Source of the DNA: Clostridia bacterium
Lineage (GTDB): Bacteria; Bacillota_A; Clostridia; Christensenellales; Aristaeellaceae
Assembly (NCBI GenBank): GCA_017399225.1
Contig: JAFQEB010000081.1
Location: 1 to 23,376, forward strand
Direction of reading: 5' to 3'
DNA: 23,376 nucleotides
A program made the translations under genes and the position numbers. Positions 23,356 to 23,376 of this stretch are shown here, one piece after another. The notes beneath the pieces were generated by a model. The model saw nothing but the letters and a program-made list of their open reading frames with translations. It was not told the DNA's origin and did no database searches. Numbering within the stretch: position 1 is the stretch's first letter; every line of letters begins with the position of its first letter.

Positions 23356-23376
23356 ATATGTTACAGGGTTACAGTA

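Larger units (their letters stand above)
21625..23376 (-). mobile_element. Integrated element with a large serine recombinase, one end inside the XRE gene (continues past the right edge)
   Basis: Host-like XRE coding sequence stops at about 21624-21630, where GAAACG would follow TGG in an intact gene. The 30 bases beyond are AT-rich and lead straight into the recombinase stop at 21657. The recombinase region is visibly less GC-rich than the host genes. This fits one end of an integrated element with its integrase at the edge. The other end, with the missing XRE half, lies beyond 23376; extent and cargo cannot be seen. Confidence 0.65.

Noticed and set aside
1..23376. CRISPR arrays, tRNA or rRNA genes
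   Set aside because: No regularly spaced repeats, cloverleaf-like sequences with a GTTCGAATC-type arm, or rRNA-like stretches were seen in the gaps, which are short and mostly explained by promoters and terminators.

Overview
The window looks like chromosome from a GC-rich, endospore-forming member of the Clostridia, probably a gut or plant-fibre lineage. Evidence for this is a CotF-type spore coat protein, GerMN-domain lipoproteins, Firmicutes-style AGGAGG ribosome binding sites, pectin- and starch-type glycosidases, and a large serine recombinase of the clostridial kind. Genus cannot be read from the sequence. No tRNA, rRNA or CRISPR array was seen.

Layout. 1-140: start of an IS30-family transposase running off the left edge, with a hairpin that may silence read-through transcripts. 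149-3731 (minus strand): a three-gene uronate/pectin operon (TIM-barrel sugar isomerase, Gfo/Idh/MocA dehydrogenase, GH4 alpha-galacturonidase with the CHEV motif), with a good promoter, palindromic operator candidates and a strong terminator. 3871-4798 (minus): metF. 4865-5387 (plus): CotF-like coat protein with a terminator. 5406-7571 (plus): a GH31 alpha-glucosidase split by a one-base frameshift. 7572-7814: a convergent intergenic region full of hairpins. 7815-8261 (minus): rpiB. 8388-10064 (plus): a ZnuC/ZnuB-like metal ABC transporter without a binding protein, followed by a two-domain glycosyltransferase-like protein (10102-11553), an M19 dipeptidase (11607-12512) and an orphan LolD/MacB-type ATPase (12577-13275).

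13315-19472 (plus) is the most interesting part. An OmpR-family response regulator and a sensor kinase are followed, with ATGA stop/start overlaps, by a GerMN lipoprotein and a second lipoprotein with about three GerMN-like repeats. Next comes a membrane protein that reads as a decayed P-type ATPase, keeping the fold landmarks but losing the DKTGT, KGA and GDGxND motifs. The order regulator-kinase-GerMN lipoprotein recalls actinobacterial MtrA-MtrB-LpqB. A secreted HtrA protease with a Tyr/Gly-rich loop follows (19598-20890). Together they look like an envelope- or sporulation-sensing module.

20933-23376 (minus): the C-terminal remainder of an XRE-type regulator whose helix-turn-helix has been cut away by insertion of an element carrying a large serine recombinase. 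That element runs off the right edge. Most long antisense frames are shadows of these genes in GC-rich DNA.
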